Shown: positions 35,801-45,599, counted from the stretch's first letter. The stretch: DNA of 64,000 bases from Latrodectus hesperus (GCA_037975125.1 CM075860.1:43311970-43375969), one strand, 5' to 3'. Program-made: numbers and translations. The notes: generated from the sequence alone by a model not told the origin.

Positions 35801-36949
35801 TAATTTTTATGAAATCTATGAAAATAAAAATACTAAAACCATGGCTTGAGTTGATTCATTTTTTTAATAACAAATCTATAAAAAATATAAGTGCTAAAAA
35901 ATATTCCGCTAAAGTGAAGAGATCCGTACAGAGGGTAAAATGCGCCAAGCAGGCGATGAAGTAGTGCGATAAGTTCGTCAAACTGGTTTAACGGTTCGGA
36001 TTACATATGTATTACGTGCTTTTCGTTTATTAGGTAACCTGATCGCGTGACATGTGCGTTTTGTATGTAACCCTTGAAACTATTATAGAATAATATTTAA
36101 TAATTGAGTTTCGATATTCGAATTTTGGAGTTTGTGTGTTGCTAGCGAAAATTAACTATGGATGAGAATGTATTGAACTTACGTTTTTTTTAAATTTAGA
36201 GCGTGATGGTAGTAAGAAAGTAAGTATATGGATGTTTAAGTTGTGTGCATTACATGTTAGTGTTAAAATATGCCGCATACTGAAATTTCTTTAATGTGGG
36301 TGCCATTGCTCCGTATATTAAAATTCAAGTTTAAACAAAAAGTTAAATTTGTTAATGTTCGAAATTTAGTTTCATTGGCCGGTTGGCACTGCAGTAGGTA
36401 TCGCTACACTGATGTTTTTTTAAGGTGGGTGCCATTGCTTGGTATATTTAAAATCGACTTTTAAAAATTTCGTTTCTATTTATTAGAATTTTAAAACTTC
36501 TACAGTATTTAATTATAATGAAATATTCAACTTTTTAATATTTGGAATTCAAAAATGCGCGATTTCAAAGCTGAAGTTTGAACGCGATCGTTATTGGTTG
36601 ACATGTATCGCGTGTAGTGACGTAATTTAGGTTGGCGACAGAGCTGTAGAGTACTTGGTGCCAAAATTTAAAATTGTGCCAATCGCGTACAAGTCTGGTA
36701 ACTTTTACCAAATATTCTACAATATTTTGTTTCTAATTTTAACAAAAAATTTTACACCCAATAAAATCAATGCTTAAGTAATCTTTATTTTTGGTTTCAT
36801 CTTACCATTCCCTTAGGACCTAAGGTAGATTTTAGTAAATCCCCAATAGCAATGGATCCATAAATACAAGACAATCGAGCATCTTCACGTTTCTCTTCTT
36901 CAGCATCACCTTTCAAAACTCGGACAGGATTAAGAGATGCGGTAGCAGC
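17713..36949 (-). CDS. CCT2: T-complex protein 1 subunit beta (CCT2), multi-exon gene lacking only its first coding exon
   Basis: CCT2 is one of eight paralogous subunits of the cytosolic chaperonin TRiC/CCT, which folds actin, tubulin and other proteins by ATP hydrolysis. Nine minus-strand exons (36949-36806, 34246-34129, 27391-27202, 26832-26630, 23917-23733, 22047-21900, 20776-20424, 19187-19088, 17885-17713) join in frame to 537 residues plus stop; every junction is AG/GT and every split codon restores a sensible residue. Visible family landmarks, in order, are [53 protein letters not shown] and GGGCTEM. From remembered family sequences it matches the beta subunit rather than the other seven. 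The exon set begins Ala-Ala-Thr-Ala-Ser-Leu, so only the initiator Met (perhaps a few residues) is missing and must lie above 37000. Introns run from 369 to 6737 bases and hold most of the repeats between 18 and 37 kb. Confidence 0.95.
19088..19187 (-). CDS. CCT2: CCT2 penultimate exon
   Basis: This 100-bp exon has acceptor TTCCAG and donor GTGAGTAG. It encodes [20 protein letters not shown], then [13 protein letters not shown], the C-terminal equatorial segment. Using the GTGAGT donor leaves one base, which pairs with the next exon to give Asn (GLNMLEG). Confidence 0.95.
20424..20776 (-). CDS. CCT2: CCT2 largest exon: apical, intermediate and second ATP-site elements
   Basis: At 353 bp this is the longest exon; acceptor TTGTATAG, donor GTATCA. 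It encodes [18 protein letters not shown], then [52 protein letters not shown] and [12 protein letters not shown]. The Asp in ALHD aligns with the catalytic Asp of GroEL (D398 region), and GGG is the conserved nucleotide-binding glycine run (family knowledge). No frameshift or stop interrupts it, so the gene looks intact. Confidence 0.97.
21900..22047 (-). CDS. CCT2: CCT2 apical-domain exon
   Basis: This 148-bp exon has acceptor CTTTTAG and donor GTAAGT. It encodes [20 protein letters not shown], then [19 protein letters not shown] and GVERLALVT. This is the substrate-contacting apical domain. It ends one base into a Gly codon completed by the next exon, giving VTGGEIV. Confidence 0.95.
22217..22512 (-). 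pseudogene. LINE RNase H fragment inside a CCT2 intron
   Basis: One minus-strand frame with two stops reads [20 protein letters not shown] (the RNase H C-terminal GN-x-x-AD motif), then [52 protein letters not shown]. The CxxC...HxxxC tail is typical of the zinc-knuckle-like end of spider and insect non-LTR retrotransposons. It lies between the CCT2 exons at 22047 and 23733 in the same orientation and lacks all upstream domains. Confidence 0.75.
23733..23917 (-). CDS. CCT2: CCT2 exon entering the apical domain
   Basis: This 185-bp exon has acceptor TTAACAG and donor GTAAAA. It encodes [20 protein letters not shown], then [19 protein letters not shown] and a charged helix ending ENEKMKAK. The NTPMDTDK element is characteristic of CCT beta. 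It ends in phase 0. Confidence 0.95.
24286..24987. mobile_element. Non-autonomous hAT-like DNA element (MITE remnant)
   Basis: The 702-bp segment is flanked by GCATTTG on both sides (24279-24285 and 24988-24994). Its ends are inverted: left CATATCTGCCAACTTT, right read inward ATAGTTGCCAACTCT. The TGCCAACT core near the tip resembles hAT terminal repeats. No transposase coding is present. It lies in a CCT2 intron. Confidence 0.45.
25738..25771. repeat. Perfect 13-bp hairpin in a CCT2 intron
   Basis: AAAAAAAGGGGTG at 25738-25750 pairs exactly with CACCCCTTTTTTT at 25759-25771 across an 8-base loop. It resembles a terminator but sits in a eukaryotic intron; no role inferred. Confidence 0.7.
26630..26832 (-). 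CDS. CCT2: CCT2 exon spanning equatorial to intermediate domain
   Basis: This 203-bp exon has acceptor CTTTTTCAG and donor GTAAGATG. It encodes [19 protein letters not shown], the TTLSSK element typical of CCT subunits, then [14 protein letters not shown]. The final Gly codon is split with the next exon (GFLLDKKPG). It is separated from the preceding exon by the shortest intron of the gene, 369 bases. Confidence 0.95.
27202..27391 (-). CDS. CCT2: CCT2 exon with the GDGTT catalytic loop
   Basis: This 190-bp exon has acceptor TTTTTTCAG and donor GTTAGC. It encodes [20 protein letters not shown], then a helical stretch ending TYDR. The Asp of GDGTT corresponds to the conserved ATP/Mg-binding Asp of group I and II chaperonins (family knowledge). 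It ends two bases into a Ser codon completed by the next exon. GTTAGC is a slightly weak donor, but the protein only continues sensibly if it is used. Confidence 0.94.
27560..27665 (-). repeat. Degenerate tRNA-like (SINE head) fragment
   Basis: On the minus strand TAGCTCAGAC (box A-like) is followed about 66 bases later by GGTTCAAGTCC, a perfect box B. The spacing is longer than in a tRNA, so this is probably a decayed SINE head in a CCT2 intron rather than a tRNA gene. Confidence 0.3.
28570..31900. repeat. Tandem array of about seven ~467-bp higher-order repeats in a CCT2 intron
   Basis: Two related subunits alternate. Subunit A (AGCTCAGGATAGCGTATACT, then TTTTTTGTAATCAG) starts near 28809, 29284, 29706, 30195, 30660, 31156 and 31622. 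Subunit B (GGCTCAGGATAGCGTATACT, then TGTTTGTAATCACAAC) starts near 28920, 29391, 29874, 30300, 30769, 31259 and 31721. Spacings of 422-496 bases give a mean of about 467. A third diverged subunit (TTCAAGATAGTGTGTACATT) follows some B units, as at 30423 and 31429. Copies at 30.1-31.3 kb are the most alike. The array fills half of the 6.7-kb intron between the exons at 27391 and 34129. Confidence 0.88.
30942..30981. repeat. Perfect 18-bp hairpin carrying two AP-1-like sites
   Basis: ACATTTTTAATGACTCAA (30942-30959) and its exact reverse complement (30964-30981) are separated by AATA. Each arm contains TGACTCA/TGAGTCA. It lies within the higher-order repeat array, in one unit only. Confidence 0.75.
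32664..33747. mobile_element. Non-autonomous DNA transposon with 8-bp target duplication
   Basis: The 1084-bp element is flanked by GCAATTTT on both sides (32656-32663 and 33748-33755). Its termini are inverted repeats of about 25 bp with two mismatches: left GGCTAAACTGAGTATTACGG, right read inward GGTAAAACTGAGTATTACGG, both continuing TCTCA. GGCGA/CGCCAA motifs recur just inside both ends. No transposase-like protein is encoded. An 8-bp duplication fits hAT, P, Merlin or similar groups; the GG-starting tip is not the usual hAT CAG. Confidence 0.82.
32873..33168. repeat. ~56-bp minisatellite inside the transposon
   Basis: Units begin at 32873, 32932, 32988, 33039, 33095 and a partial one at 33151. 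Each starts GGATRTAG then a GCGC/GCGCC-like element, followed by a T-rich stretch (CAATACTGTCTTTTATATTC). Spacings are 59, 56, 51, 56 and 56. The later units are the most alike. Confidence 0.8.
34129..34246 (-). CDS. CCT2: CCT2 exon with the NDGATIL signature
   Basis: This 118-bp exon runs from acceptor TATAG to donor GTATGA. It begins in phase 0 and ends one base into a Gly/Glu codon. It encodes [10 protein letters not shown] followed by [20 protein letters not shown], part of the equatorial domain that lines the ATP site. The split codon becomes Glu with the next exon, giving ILVEISKVQ. Confidence 0.95.
34250..35898. other. CCT2 intron, AT-rich, nothing recognised
   Basis: Apart from a G9 run near 34389 there is no distinct feature between the CCT2 exon and the 8-bp-TSD element at 35907. 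Confidence 0.5.
35907..36709. mobile_element. Second non-autonomous element with 8-bp target duplication
   Basis: This 803-bp segment is flanked by AAATATTC on both sides (35899-35906 and 36710-36717). The ends are weak inverted repeats: left CGCTAAAGTGAAGAGATCCG, right read inward GGTAAAAGTTACCAGACTTG, both followed by TAC. The tips resemble those of the element at 32664-33747 (GGYWAAA). Inside, GGGTGCCATTGCT occurs twice 128 bases apart. It is CpG-richer than the intron around it and encodes nothing recognisable. It ends less than 100 bases from the CCT2 exon at 36806-36949. Confidence 0.6.
36806..36949 (-). CDS. CCT2: CCT2 exon encoding the N-terminal equatorial segment
   Basis: This 144-bp exon is exactly 48 codons in phase 0, with acceptor TTTCTTTAG and donor GTAAGATG. 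It encodes residues from about 2 to 49: the variable N-terminus ([17 protein letters not shown]), then [18 protein letters not shown], the first TCP-1 family signature at the nucleotide pocket. It has no in-frame ATG near its 5' end, so the start codon must come from an upstream exon. Confidence 0.95.
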
Positions 36950-36999
36950 CTAAAGAAATAATTACATTTAATATATTATTTAAACTTTCATACCATAGC

Positions 37000-38410
37000 C
37001 AATATTAGAGTTACTTACCTAGATAAATAAATTTGATTTGTAATTCACAATAAAATTCAAAGTTTTCATGCAATTTTACAACATGCAAAAATGAATGTAA
37101 AATTTACAATTACAAAATATTAAGTAGCATTCCAAATTGCATTCTAACTTTTAAATTATCAAGAAAATTAAAATTGCTACTTCATTTTTTATTTTTAAAT
37201 AATCAAGATATTTCTGCTACACTACATGGCAGAATTCTAATTTAGATGCTTGTAACTTCTATTAAGATTATAATATTTATGCATATGTAATAACATAGAG
37301 TTATATGCTTTTTATGTACACATATATATTACTATTTGCTCAGACAAAAACATAATCTACAGAAGAGAACAATGCCTCAAAGGTTTGACTTGTTGGCTGG
37401 TGACAGGTTATTTCTCTTCCAACATCCAATGGAAGTCCAATAGAGGCATAGTTAAAAATACATAAGTTTTGCTAATTATTGTTATGATTTTTGCATTCTA
37501 ACATAAATCTTTTCAATAAAATTTTGTTTATCTGGATTGTTCACATAAATAATTTATAATTTTAATTTTATGGCCAGATAAAGTTTCCCACATTTTAGTG
37601 CATGAAGGCAGAGAAAAACCTGGTTATTTTGAAATATTCTTGCTAAAAAATTTAAGGAACTGTCAAATTAAGTTTCATTTTTTACATTTTTGCAACAATA
37701 AATCAATAAGATTTTACAAAATCTGAAATTGATTTCTTTAATTGATCACTTGATATTCACAAATATTATAAATGATTTTCCATTCAATAAACAACTTGCT
37801 TAATTTTATCTTAGCAAATTAATGAAACATTTTTTAAATTACTTTCTGAGTATTAATGACAAAGAGGTCACATGATTTTTAGCATTTGAAAATGTATATA
37901 ACAAACTATTAAATTGATACCAAGTAAAATCCATATTTAAAATATCAATTTAATAAGTTTTCTATGAAAAATGCAATGATCAAATAAAAGAATGTAATAA
38001 ATTGGCAATTAAACAATTTTTTTATTGGATTTTCTTTAAAAAATATGTGTGTGTGCACACTCTTGTTATACAATGTTGAGCATCTTTTCTATTACCATGA
38101 GATATTTTTATACAAAGATACAAAGGCATTCTTAGATCAAACGTTTCTTTTACTTTTAATGTGTGTGTGTAATTCTATAACTATCAAAATATAAGTAATT
38201 TCTGGATTTGTAGTTTTTTATCACCAAATCATCTTTAGATTTAGAGATTCAGTGGGTTAGACATTTTGCATTTGAAAATTTAAAGTACACTTGGAAAAAA
38301 ATTAGCTTCTTAATACAAATTTTAAAAAATTAATATAATTTGGATCACCCCAACAAAATTGATATAAACTCCTTAGAGTTTTTTTTTACTTAACTTTGAA
38401 ATTTTTAAAC
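37000..38410. other. Upstream of the first mapped CCT2 exon, AT-rich
   Basis: Probably CCT2 intron. A GC-richer patch at 37370-37450 is open for 36 codons on the minus strand (ASIGLPLDVGREITCHQPTS) but has no family match. A strong donor (CTAG then GTAAGTAAC) at 37014-37024 is preceded by an in-frame stop in the phase CCT2 needs, so it cannot be the start exon. Confidence 0.4.
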
Positions 38411-38414
38411 AAGT

Positions 38415-39330
38415 CTTCTTCTTCATTGGCCTGACAGCCCAGGGTGGGCCTTTGCCTTCCTCAGAAGTGCATACCAGGACCACCAATTTTTGGATAAGGT
38501 CATCCAGTTAGTCACATTTAGTGTTTTCAGGTCGTTTTCAAGGCAGTCACGCCATTGGAGTTTCGGTCATCCTCTTCTTCTGGTGCCAATGGGACGAGCC
38601 AAGAAAATGTTTTTCGTCACCCGATTGTCGTTCATCAGTGTTCAAATGTCCTGCCCATTTTAATCTCTGTATTGAGATAAATTTAACAATATCTGGCTCT
38701 TTATATAGTTTATAGAGCTTAGAATTAGTTCTTCTTTGCCATGTATTCTCATATTTTACTCCACCAAAGATACTTTTTAAAGATTTTCTTTCGAAAATGA
38801 CGATGGTTTCTTTGTCTTTCTCAGTCAATGTCCACGTTTCAGATGAGTAAGTGAGAATAGAGCGCATCAAGCATTTGTATATCAAAAATTTTGTTTTTAG
38901 ACTGACAAAAGTAGATTTTAGGTACTTTTTTAAGCCAAAAAAGCATCGGTCAGCAGCTGTAACCATACTGCGGATCTCAGGTTCGATGTTGTTGGATGCA
39001 TTCAATTCAGATCCCAAATATTTAAAGTTGCGAACAGTTTCAAACTTGTAGTTTCCTACCTCTAGATAGGGAGTGCTATATTTTTTGGTGGTCATGTATT
39101 TTGTTTTCTCTTAGTTGACTGCAAGATGCATTTTACTAGCTGCAGCTTCTAGTGACGTAAAAGCCTCTTTTAAGGCCTCGGGCGTTCATGCAACAATGTC
39201 TACGTCATCACCATATGCAAATATCTGTACAGACTTGTTGAAAATTGTTCCTCGAGTGTTTATGTTAGAATCTTTTACAACTTTTTGGAGGGCGAGATTG
39301 AAGAGGAGACAGCCCAGTTAAACAAGTCTG
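38415..39330 (-). pseudogene. Non-LTR retrotransposon RT and C-terminal fragment
   Basis: Minus-strand reading gives the end of an RT domain: GTIFNKSVQIFAYGDDVDIV, the YxDD active-site box (usually YADD), then LKEAFTSLEAAASKMHLAVN, KYSTPYLEVGNYKFETVRNF, KYLGSELNASNNIEPEIRSM, FGLKKYLKSTFVSLKTKF, MRSILTYSSETWTLTEKDKE and LYKLYKEPDIVKFISIQRLK. The tail KNWWSWYALLRKAKAHPGLS ends in a stop near 38425. There are three in-frame stops (near 39327, 39202 and 39112) and a frameshift near 38550. It is 5'-truncated, as is usual for LINEs, and of the same family as the copy at 380-810. Confidence 0.85.
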
Positions 39331-39649
39331 TATATCATTATTAGCTGAGGCTGTAAGCCAAGGGCTATACCTGTTTCAAATAAACAAGGATATAAAAAGC
39401 CAATAAAGTAAAAAAAAATTTAATTAAGAACACCCTTTTTATAAAAACAAAATTAGCTGAAAACAGCAGTTAGGATCAAGATGTAGGCATTTGGTCCACT
39501 TAAAATAAAAAATGTAACACATTGAAATTTTGATCACAATGCTTGTGTAATTAAAACATTAACACTGATTTAAACTCCATGTAAAGTTACTTAAGGTATC
39601 ATGTAATTAACATAAGTAATGTAACATTTTGTTCCATGAAAATTTTTTT

Positions 39650-39965
39650 CAATTTTTTGTCCAAGGCTGAGAATCTTAAAAGGGATTACACCCTGGCATT
39701 CAAACCTTTCCGCCCTGTCAAATTTGAGCCTCCCCCTGATCGTAAAATCCCAACCTTTTGCCTCACAATCGGCACTTTAGAAAAAAAGTGCAATACTAAC
39801 CTAGAGATTCTCAGAATCCATTCCTTACAGACTATCGCTACAAAATACCCAAGTGATGAATGGCTCTACATTTACACAGATGGCTCTGCAACAGGAGACT
39901 CAACTGGAGATGGTGTATACTGCAGGCGAATTTTTGAGGAATATTCCATTAAGAGTTTTTAAGAA
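39650..39965 (+). pseudogene. LINE RNase H domain start, truncated
   Basis: A plus-strand frame reads KAENLKRDYTLAFKPFRPVK, PPPDRKIPTFCLTIGTLEKK, IHSLQTIATKYPSDEWLYIY, then TDGSATGDSTGDGVYCRRIF. YTDGS carries the first catalytic Asp of RNase H. The frame stops at 39960, so most of the domain is absent. The same EW-YTDGSA block is common in non-LTR retrotransposons of spiders (family knowledge). Confidence 0.75.
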
Positions 39966-40239
39966 TGTAAAACATAAAAACCATTTAGTTAAATTTATCA
40001 TGTTTTCAACTTTTATATACATCATTTTAGTCTTATTAATGTTTTACTTAAATGTTTCAGGGTTAATAAAATTGTTTATTGTACTATATGAAAATTATAC
40101 ATTGTATCAAATTTAATGCTTTTTACCTGGCATTAACAACTACATAGAGGGTTCGTCAATTTTTTCAGGAATATCTTTTGCTTCACAAGGAAAAAAGGTT
40201 TGGAAACACTGGTCTAGATAATGGTAAACACATGTTTCG

Positions 40240-40845
40240 ACATCCCCTAGTTGTTGCTACAATAGCATGCTTCCCTGTTCCTAGCCCTGAGTTGAACCCT
40301 ACAAGTTAAATAGAAGCAACTGGGTGGAATTGTGATTTTGAAGCAAGGACCAAGAAGACCCCCAACACTTGGTGTGATACCCCAATAGATATATTTTACT
40401 TGGGGGATACTACTGCAACCATGCCAAGTTTAAATGTGCTCCAGCCACCAAGCTGAGATTGTAATACTCAGATTTACCTAAAATTCCTAATTCAAGCCAC
40501 AAATTTTATTAGTTGTCAACTCATATGATTATTAGTATGTGCACCAGCATACTTCCCTATACTTAACTAAGAGTTGAATTCTACTAACTAAATGAAAACT
40601 GCTTGAGTAGAAGTCTGTAATTCAGAAACATCGACCAAACAAACCTCCACCTAATACTTGACCAGCTACCATCAGCTATATCACTTTACTTGGAAGACAT
40701 TGCAGCTGCAACCTACTTAACATGTCTCAAGTGCTTTCAATAAAACACAAGGAGTCTTTTGTTAAGTTGGGATTCAAACTCACAAATGTCAAGATGATGA
40801 GAACGATGCCCTAAGCAACAAAGGCATCACTGCCTCCTCAAATGA
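40240..40845 (-). mobile_element. Probable dimeric tRNA-derived SINE
   Basis: Two diverged halves, about 40250-40490 and 40500-40740, align through RGCATRCTTCCCT, GAGTTGAAYYCTAC, TAAAT-GAARCAACT and TTTACTTGGRRGA. Above them on the minus strand is a tRNA-like head: box A-like TTGCTTAGGGC near 40815 and box B-like GAGTTTGAATCCC near 40780. The structure suggests a minus-strand head plus two tandem bodies. Confidence 0.5.
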
Positions 40846-40849
40846 TACA

Positions 40850-42650
40850 CGAGAATCATTAGCCCAAATTTCATATAAAAGATAACATAACAAAGAGAAT
40901 TTCAAAAATATATTTTCCCCTAGACATTTTTATGCACCTGAGAGTTTGTTCAGCAACCCTTCCAGTTCAATGTGGTTTTCAAAACACTGTAAAATGCCAA
41001 AGTGGAAGTCAAACCAATCCAGTTGAAATGAAAGCCAAAGCACTATCAATTAAGAACCCACATTGGCAAAGGATTTTAAATAAGAAAAGGTGCTCATAAA
41101 TTAAAAAACAAAACAAGATAAGATAGGAACTACTTCCAGTAGAAGATACCTGTCATAATTGAAGATATAAGTTTATAAACAGCAATAAATTTAAATAATA
41201 TCTTTCCAGTAAAATTTGTCAGTAACGTAATAGAATGCTGAGACAATTTTTTAAAGTTATGCAAATTAGCATATATGTAAGTTTACATTACACAGAAAGA
41301 AATGGATAAAAATCTATTATTTACATGTGAATTAGTTATAATCTAGATATGATTTTGGGATAATAGTTACTGACATGTAAAATAAAGATATAAAAATGAG
41401 GTAAAATAACAAATTACTAATAATCATATTTAATGAATTTATTATCTTGAAATTTATCAGCTGTAATATAAGAATATTAAAGTTTTTAACAGCAATGATA
41501 TTGCAATTTTGGTAGACAGTTGTGAACAATGCAGGAAATAGTAAAGTCATGATGAACCGGCGCACGTGTGTAAATTTGCAAATAAATTTTCCTTTTGTTA
41601 CAAAATAAGCTATCATCAAAACTATACATATGATTAATGCAATATAAATTATTCTTATTAACTAATAATTTCTCATTTTACATACCATTATAATTTTCAA
41701 AAATCAATTTAAGAGACAAGAACTTCGGCAAACAAAACCAATGGTGACTTATAACTAGGTGTTGCCACATTAAAGAAAGAACACAAAATATAAAATTTAC
41801 AAAAAATAGAAAAGAAACTAAAAAAAAAAGCAATTTTTTTCTGTTTTTCAACAGATTAAGAAGATAATTTTTGGTCACTTTAAGATGAAATCAAGTAACA
41901 CAAAATAAATTTGGGTTATTTTATGGAATTTGACATTTTCAGAGTTCATCCAATCAATGGTGTTCTTCATGAACATTAAAAATTTCTTGTTCCAAAAGAG
42001 AATTTTGTGGATAGGAACTCAACAAAATATCCTCAGTAAAATGTCAACTGTGGCGGAGTAAGATTTAGATAGTTAAAAATAATTTTATTGAAGCAACCAT
42101 ATCTATATATCACCAGCTTTAATATATTTTTAAAAAAATATTAAATTATTTAAGCTGATAATAGTATGTGAATATAATATGTATTTTGCAAAACATTTTA
42201 AATAAAATATAGTATCTTTTTAAAAGTGAATGATTCTTTGATACTAAATGACTGTCCTACTGTGTATATTAATGGAAATCGTTTTACTGATGGTACATTT
42301 GACGTCATCGGACTCTCGTGGACAAAACAGTTAGCTTTCTTTCTACAAGAAAATTGAAAGTAAACACGAATTACGATTTATTTTGTAAAATGTACACTGT
42401 AATAATTGATGAATTACTATTAATTAGATGCATGATGAAATGAAGAGAAAAAATTAGAATGGCACCTGAGTATAGACTTGTGGTAAAAAACATTTCTATT
42501 TATACATTCAATTTTCATAGATCTCAAAAGGTCTGCTGGAATACGAAGAAAACATGTAATCAATCCCCATATTTTTCGTCCTCATATGTCTTCTCCCCGA
42601 AGTGAAAATATCTAATTGAATGCTAACAATCCGTCATTTTGGTTTAACAG
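40850..42650. other. AT-rich stretch; possible CCT2 first intron or promoter region
   Basis: No gene or repeat family recognised. Two isolated signals are noted elsewhere: a minus-strand ATG followed directly by GTATGT at 41688-41681, and a palindromic TGACGTCA at 42300-42307. Confidence 0.35.
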
Positions 42651-42659
42651 TTAATTGTA

Positions 42660-42960
42660 AGTTTAATTCCCATCTGAGCCCAAGTAGGAAATAGGTTGGC
42701 CCAATATTGGTAATCTTGCAAAGATAAACCCAATAATGGGCGTCAAGTTTTCCCCAAGTGTACAACTAACCAAGATAAGCCCAATAATGGACCTATAATG
42801 GGCGCCACGTTTACCCCAATATTGGGCATGTCAAGATAAGCCAAGGTTGGTCCTATTATGGGACCAAGCTTTCCCCATTCTAGCATGACAAGCCATTATT
42901 TGTCCTAGAAAAGTAGCTATGTTGCTAACAATCTTGGGTATGCCAAGATTTTGCCTAATA
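42660..42960. repeat. ~57-bp minisatellite of CCAATATTGG type
   Basis: Units start with AAGATAA/AAGCC at about 42721, 42772, 42833, 42890 and 42945, spaced 51-61 bases. Each contains forms of CCCAATAATGGGC, TTTTCCCC and CCAATATTGGGCATGYC, so the unit is itself partly palindromic. The last unit is the most diverged. Confidence 0.75.
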
Positions 42961-42964
42961 TGTC

Positions 42965-44280
42965 ATACGTAGAATTAAATCCAATATGGCTGCCTATTTA
43001 TCTAAGCTGCTTAGTTTCATTTTTGTTTACTAAGAATTTCTTACTTATTGAGATTAATGTTCCTGAACTTCAATCATTTTAAAATTTCAATTCTTAAAGT
43101 TCAATTGTGAATGTTTTATTCATTTATCAAGAAGTTTTCAAAAATATCGCCGTGTTAATAAGTTTTATTTTTCTTATATGTAATAACATATTCATATATG
43201 TAATTCATATATGTATTAACAAATTTTGGTTACCATGCAAATTTTTAATCTATTTGAACTTAAAATTATAATCGAAATCAAAATATTTATATATTCAGAT
43301 TTAAATATATTATATTTACTTGTAATTGTTTTCTATATTATTAACCATGAAACTATATCAAAGCCCAAAATCTGATGTTATTGTTATACATACTAAAAAA
43401 TTAACTCTCTGTATGGTCATTTATCTACTTTTATTTATTCACATATACAATTCTGATATAAATGTATTTACAGAAAATTATTCAGAAAGAACTATTGTTT
43501 CCATTTATTTGGCTTTATATATTACTTGATTGTGTGTGTGCTGAATTAGTTATTGGTAAATCACTTATATATTTTGGTACAGTGAATAAATTTTTTAATC
43601 TATAGACAGCAGTTGTCTGTTACTTGTATATATTAAAAAATAACTTAGAGTTTTCAACTAGTTTCATTATACAGAAAAATTAAATTAATTTATTTAAATC
43701 AAATGTAAGTATCAAAGAATGTATTTAATATGTAGCTTACTAAATTTTATCGATATAATGTACTAAAAATCTCTCTGGATAAACAAAATGTTAAAAATTT
43801 TTTAAACTTATTTGTGTTGTCAGTAAGATATAGATCATTGCGTGTGTTGCTTTTTATGTTGTTGACCCTATCTTTTCAATTTTTATATTTTATCTATTAA
43901 GAATTATGTGCAATAGATTACTCAACATGTTCACGTTAACTATGAAGTTGTTGTAAAGTTCACTATTATGCATTCATTAACTTATTTGCATGTTAATTTC
44001 CATCATAATTTTTTTCAAACGGTAGGCTTATCTGTCTATAACTTAGCAAGTTTCACTGCACTTTAGAATGGATGAAATCTGAAACATTGTAAGCAAAAAT
44101 ATTCAAAGTATTGCTTAAAATATTCAAAGTATATTATATAATATTCAAAGTATTGGATTGCCATCATATAAAATTGTATCTTGAGGAATATGTTGTGAAA
44201 ATCCAAAGACTAGGGCTTTTGATGCCAAATTAAAAGCAAGTACAATTTTTTTAGAAACGACAAACCATGTGCAAATTGTT
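42965..44280. other. AT-rich stretch without recognisable features
   Basis: Nothing supported between the minisatellite and the duplicated block that begins near 44284. Confidence 0.5.
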
Positions 44281-45059
44281 ATATTTTGATTACAGTCATG
44301 GCTTCATTTTTATTGCAGGGGAATTAAAATAATGTAATAGCTTTTTCTTTTTATAGTGGTCCTGTTGCCTTTTTATAAATTCTTAATTCATTAGTTACTG
44401 ATGAACTCAGTCCCTGATAATTTTTAATGTTTTAAATGTGTAATAGTCATTTAAATATATAAATAGCTTGAATAACATAATGCTAATTTTGAACTGAATA
44501 ACAAATGAAATTATTTTTACTTATACATATATACGAATAAAAAAACCATTTCGTTAAACAAAATTATCCAAAACTAAAAAACATATTATTTAGGTTATAG
44601 TGTTGCTATGAAAAAAGGTGCAAAATCAATTGAATTTACAGTTGATTTTTGCTTTTTTCAACTTAATATTCATATTGCTATTACATTTTCTAAGTAAAGG
44701 AATTTAGTCACTATGCATAATACTGAGTACCCCAAGAATGATATCATTCATTCTTCAAAACCTATATATATATTAATTTCTTAAAATATTGGCCTTAAAT
44801 TATCACTCATAATTTAAAAAACATAAAAATTTAAAATCGTATTCTATTTTTATATATAATTTTCACAATCAATTTTTATCAAATAAGTTGTGCAAAACTT
44901 TTGTCTTGATTCTTTTATCTAAATGACTTACAAGGTAATGAGCATTCATGTGTTCAATCAAAAATACAATGTTTTTTTAAATGACCAGGCTTAAAAAATG
45001 CTTATGTTTGAATATCCTCATTAGCAAGTACTAATGGTTATATTTAAAAGTGAGTATAT

Positions 45060-45361
45060 TTTTTTATCCAAAGGCGGGCAAACAAGGGTGACAGAACCCT
45101 ATGCCACAACAAGGCCAGAAACTGCTACTCATTTGTCGTTACCCAGCGGGCACCTGTGAACCAAGTCACGGAGGCGAGTAGCGTTACCCGCGTCATACCA
45201 CCACACAAACCCGTTTATAGGGTGGGTCACATTAATACCACAACATGCACACAACACAGAAGAGAGGATAGAGAAACACAGAGAATGAAAGAAACATCCA
45301 TGCCCGAGCCGGGATACGAACCCGGGACCAACAGCTCAGAAATCAGGAACGCTAACCAAAT
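45060..45361 (-). mobile_element. SINE family 2 with a perfect 10-bp target duplication
   Basis: The 302-bp insert is flanked by GTGAGTATAT on both sides (45050-45059 and 45362-45371). On the minus strand it starts in a tRNA-like head (GGTTAGCGTTCCTGA ... CCCGGGTTCGTATCCCGG, a box B with one change) and ends in an A-rich tail just before 45060. The uninterrupted sequence at the duplicate locus (about 48140) confirms the insertion. The head is 5'-truncated and lacks box A. Confidence 0.85.
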
Positions 45362-45599
45362 GTGAGTATATAATTGTATATAAAATATTGTATTTAATTT
45401 ATCCTAACTAAAGTAACTCTTTAAAATTATATTTTCCTAAAATCACATCTTACATTTTCTAAGTAAATAAAATCAGTTACATTTGGTAAAACAGGGTTTC
45501 CACTTGTATCACACAAAGAACAGAAATATTATTATATAAATACCATTACAGTTTAATAATTATAGATTTTTTTTGTATATTTTATGTATTTCTGTGATA

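Noticed and set aside
36981..36995. ATG followed by GTATGA as the CCT2 start exon
   Set aside because: It would leave an intron of only about 40 bases before the exon at 36949, and unspliced it runs into a stop at once.
37014..37024. Strong GTAAGTAAC donor as the end of the CCT2 first coding exon
   Set aside because: In the phase required by the next exon the preceding codon is TAG.
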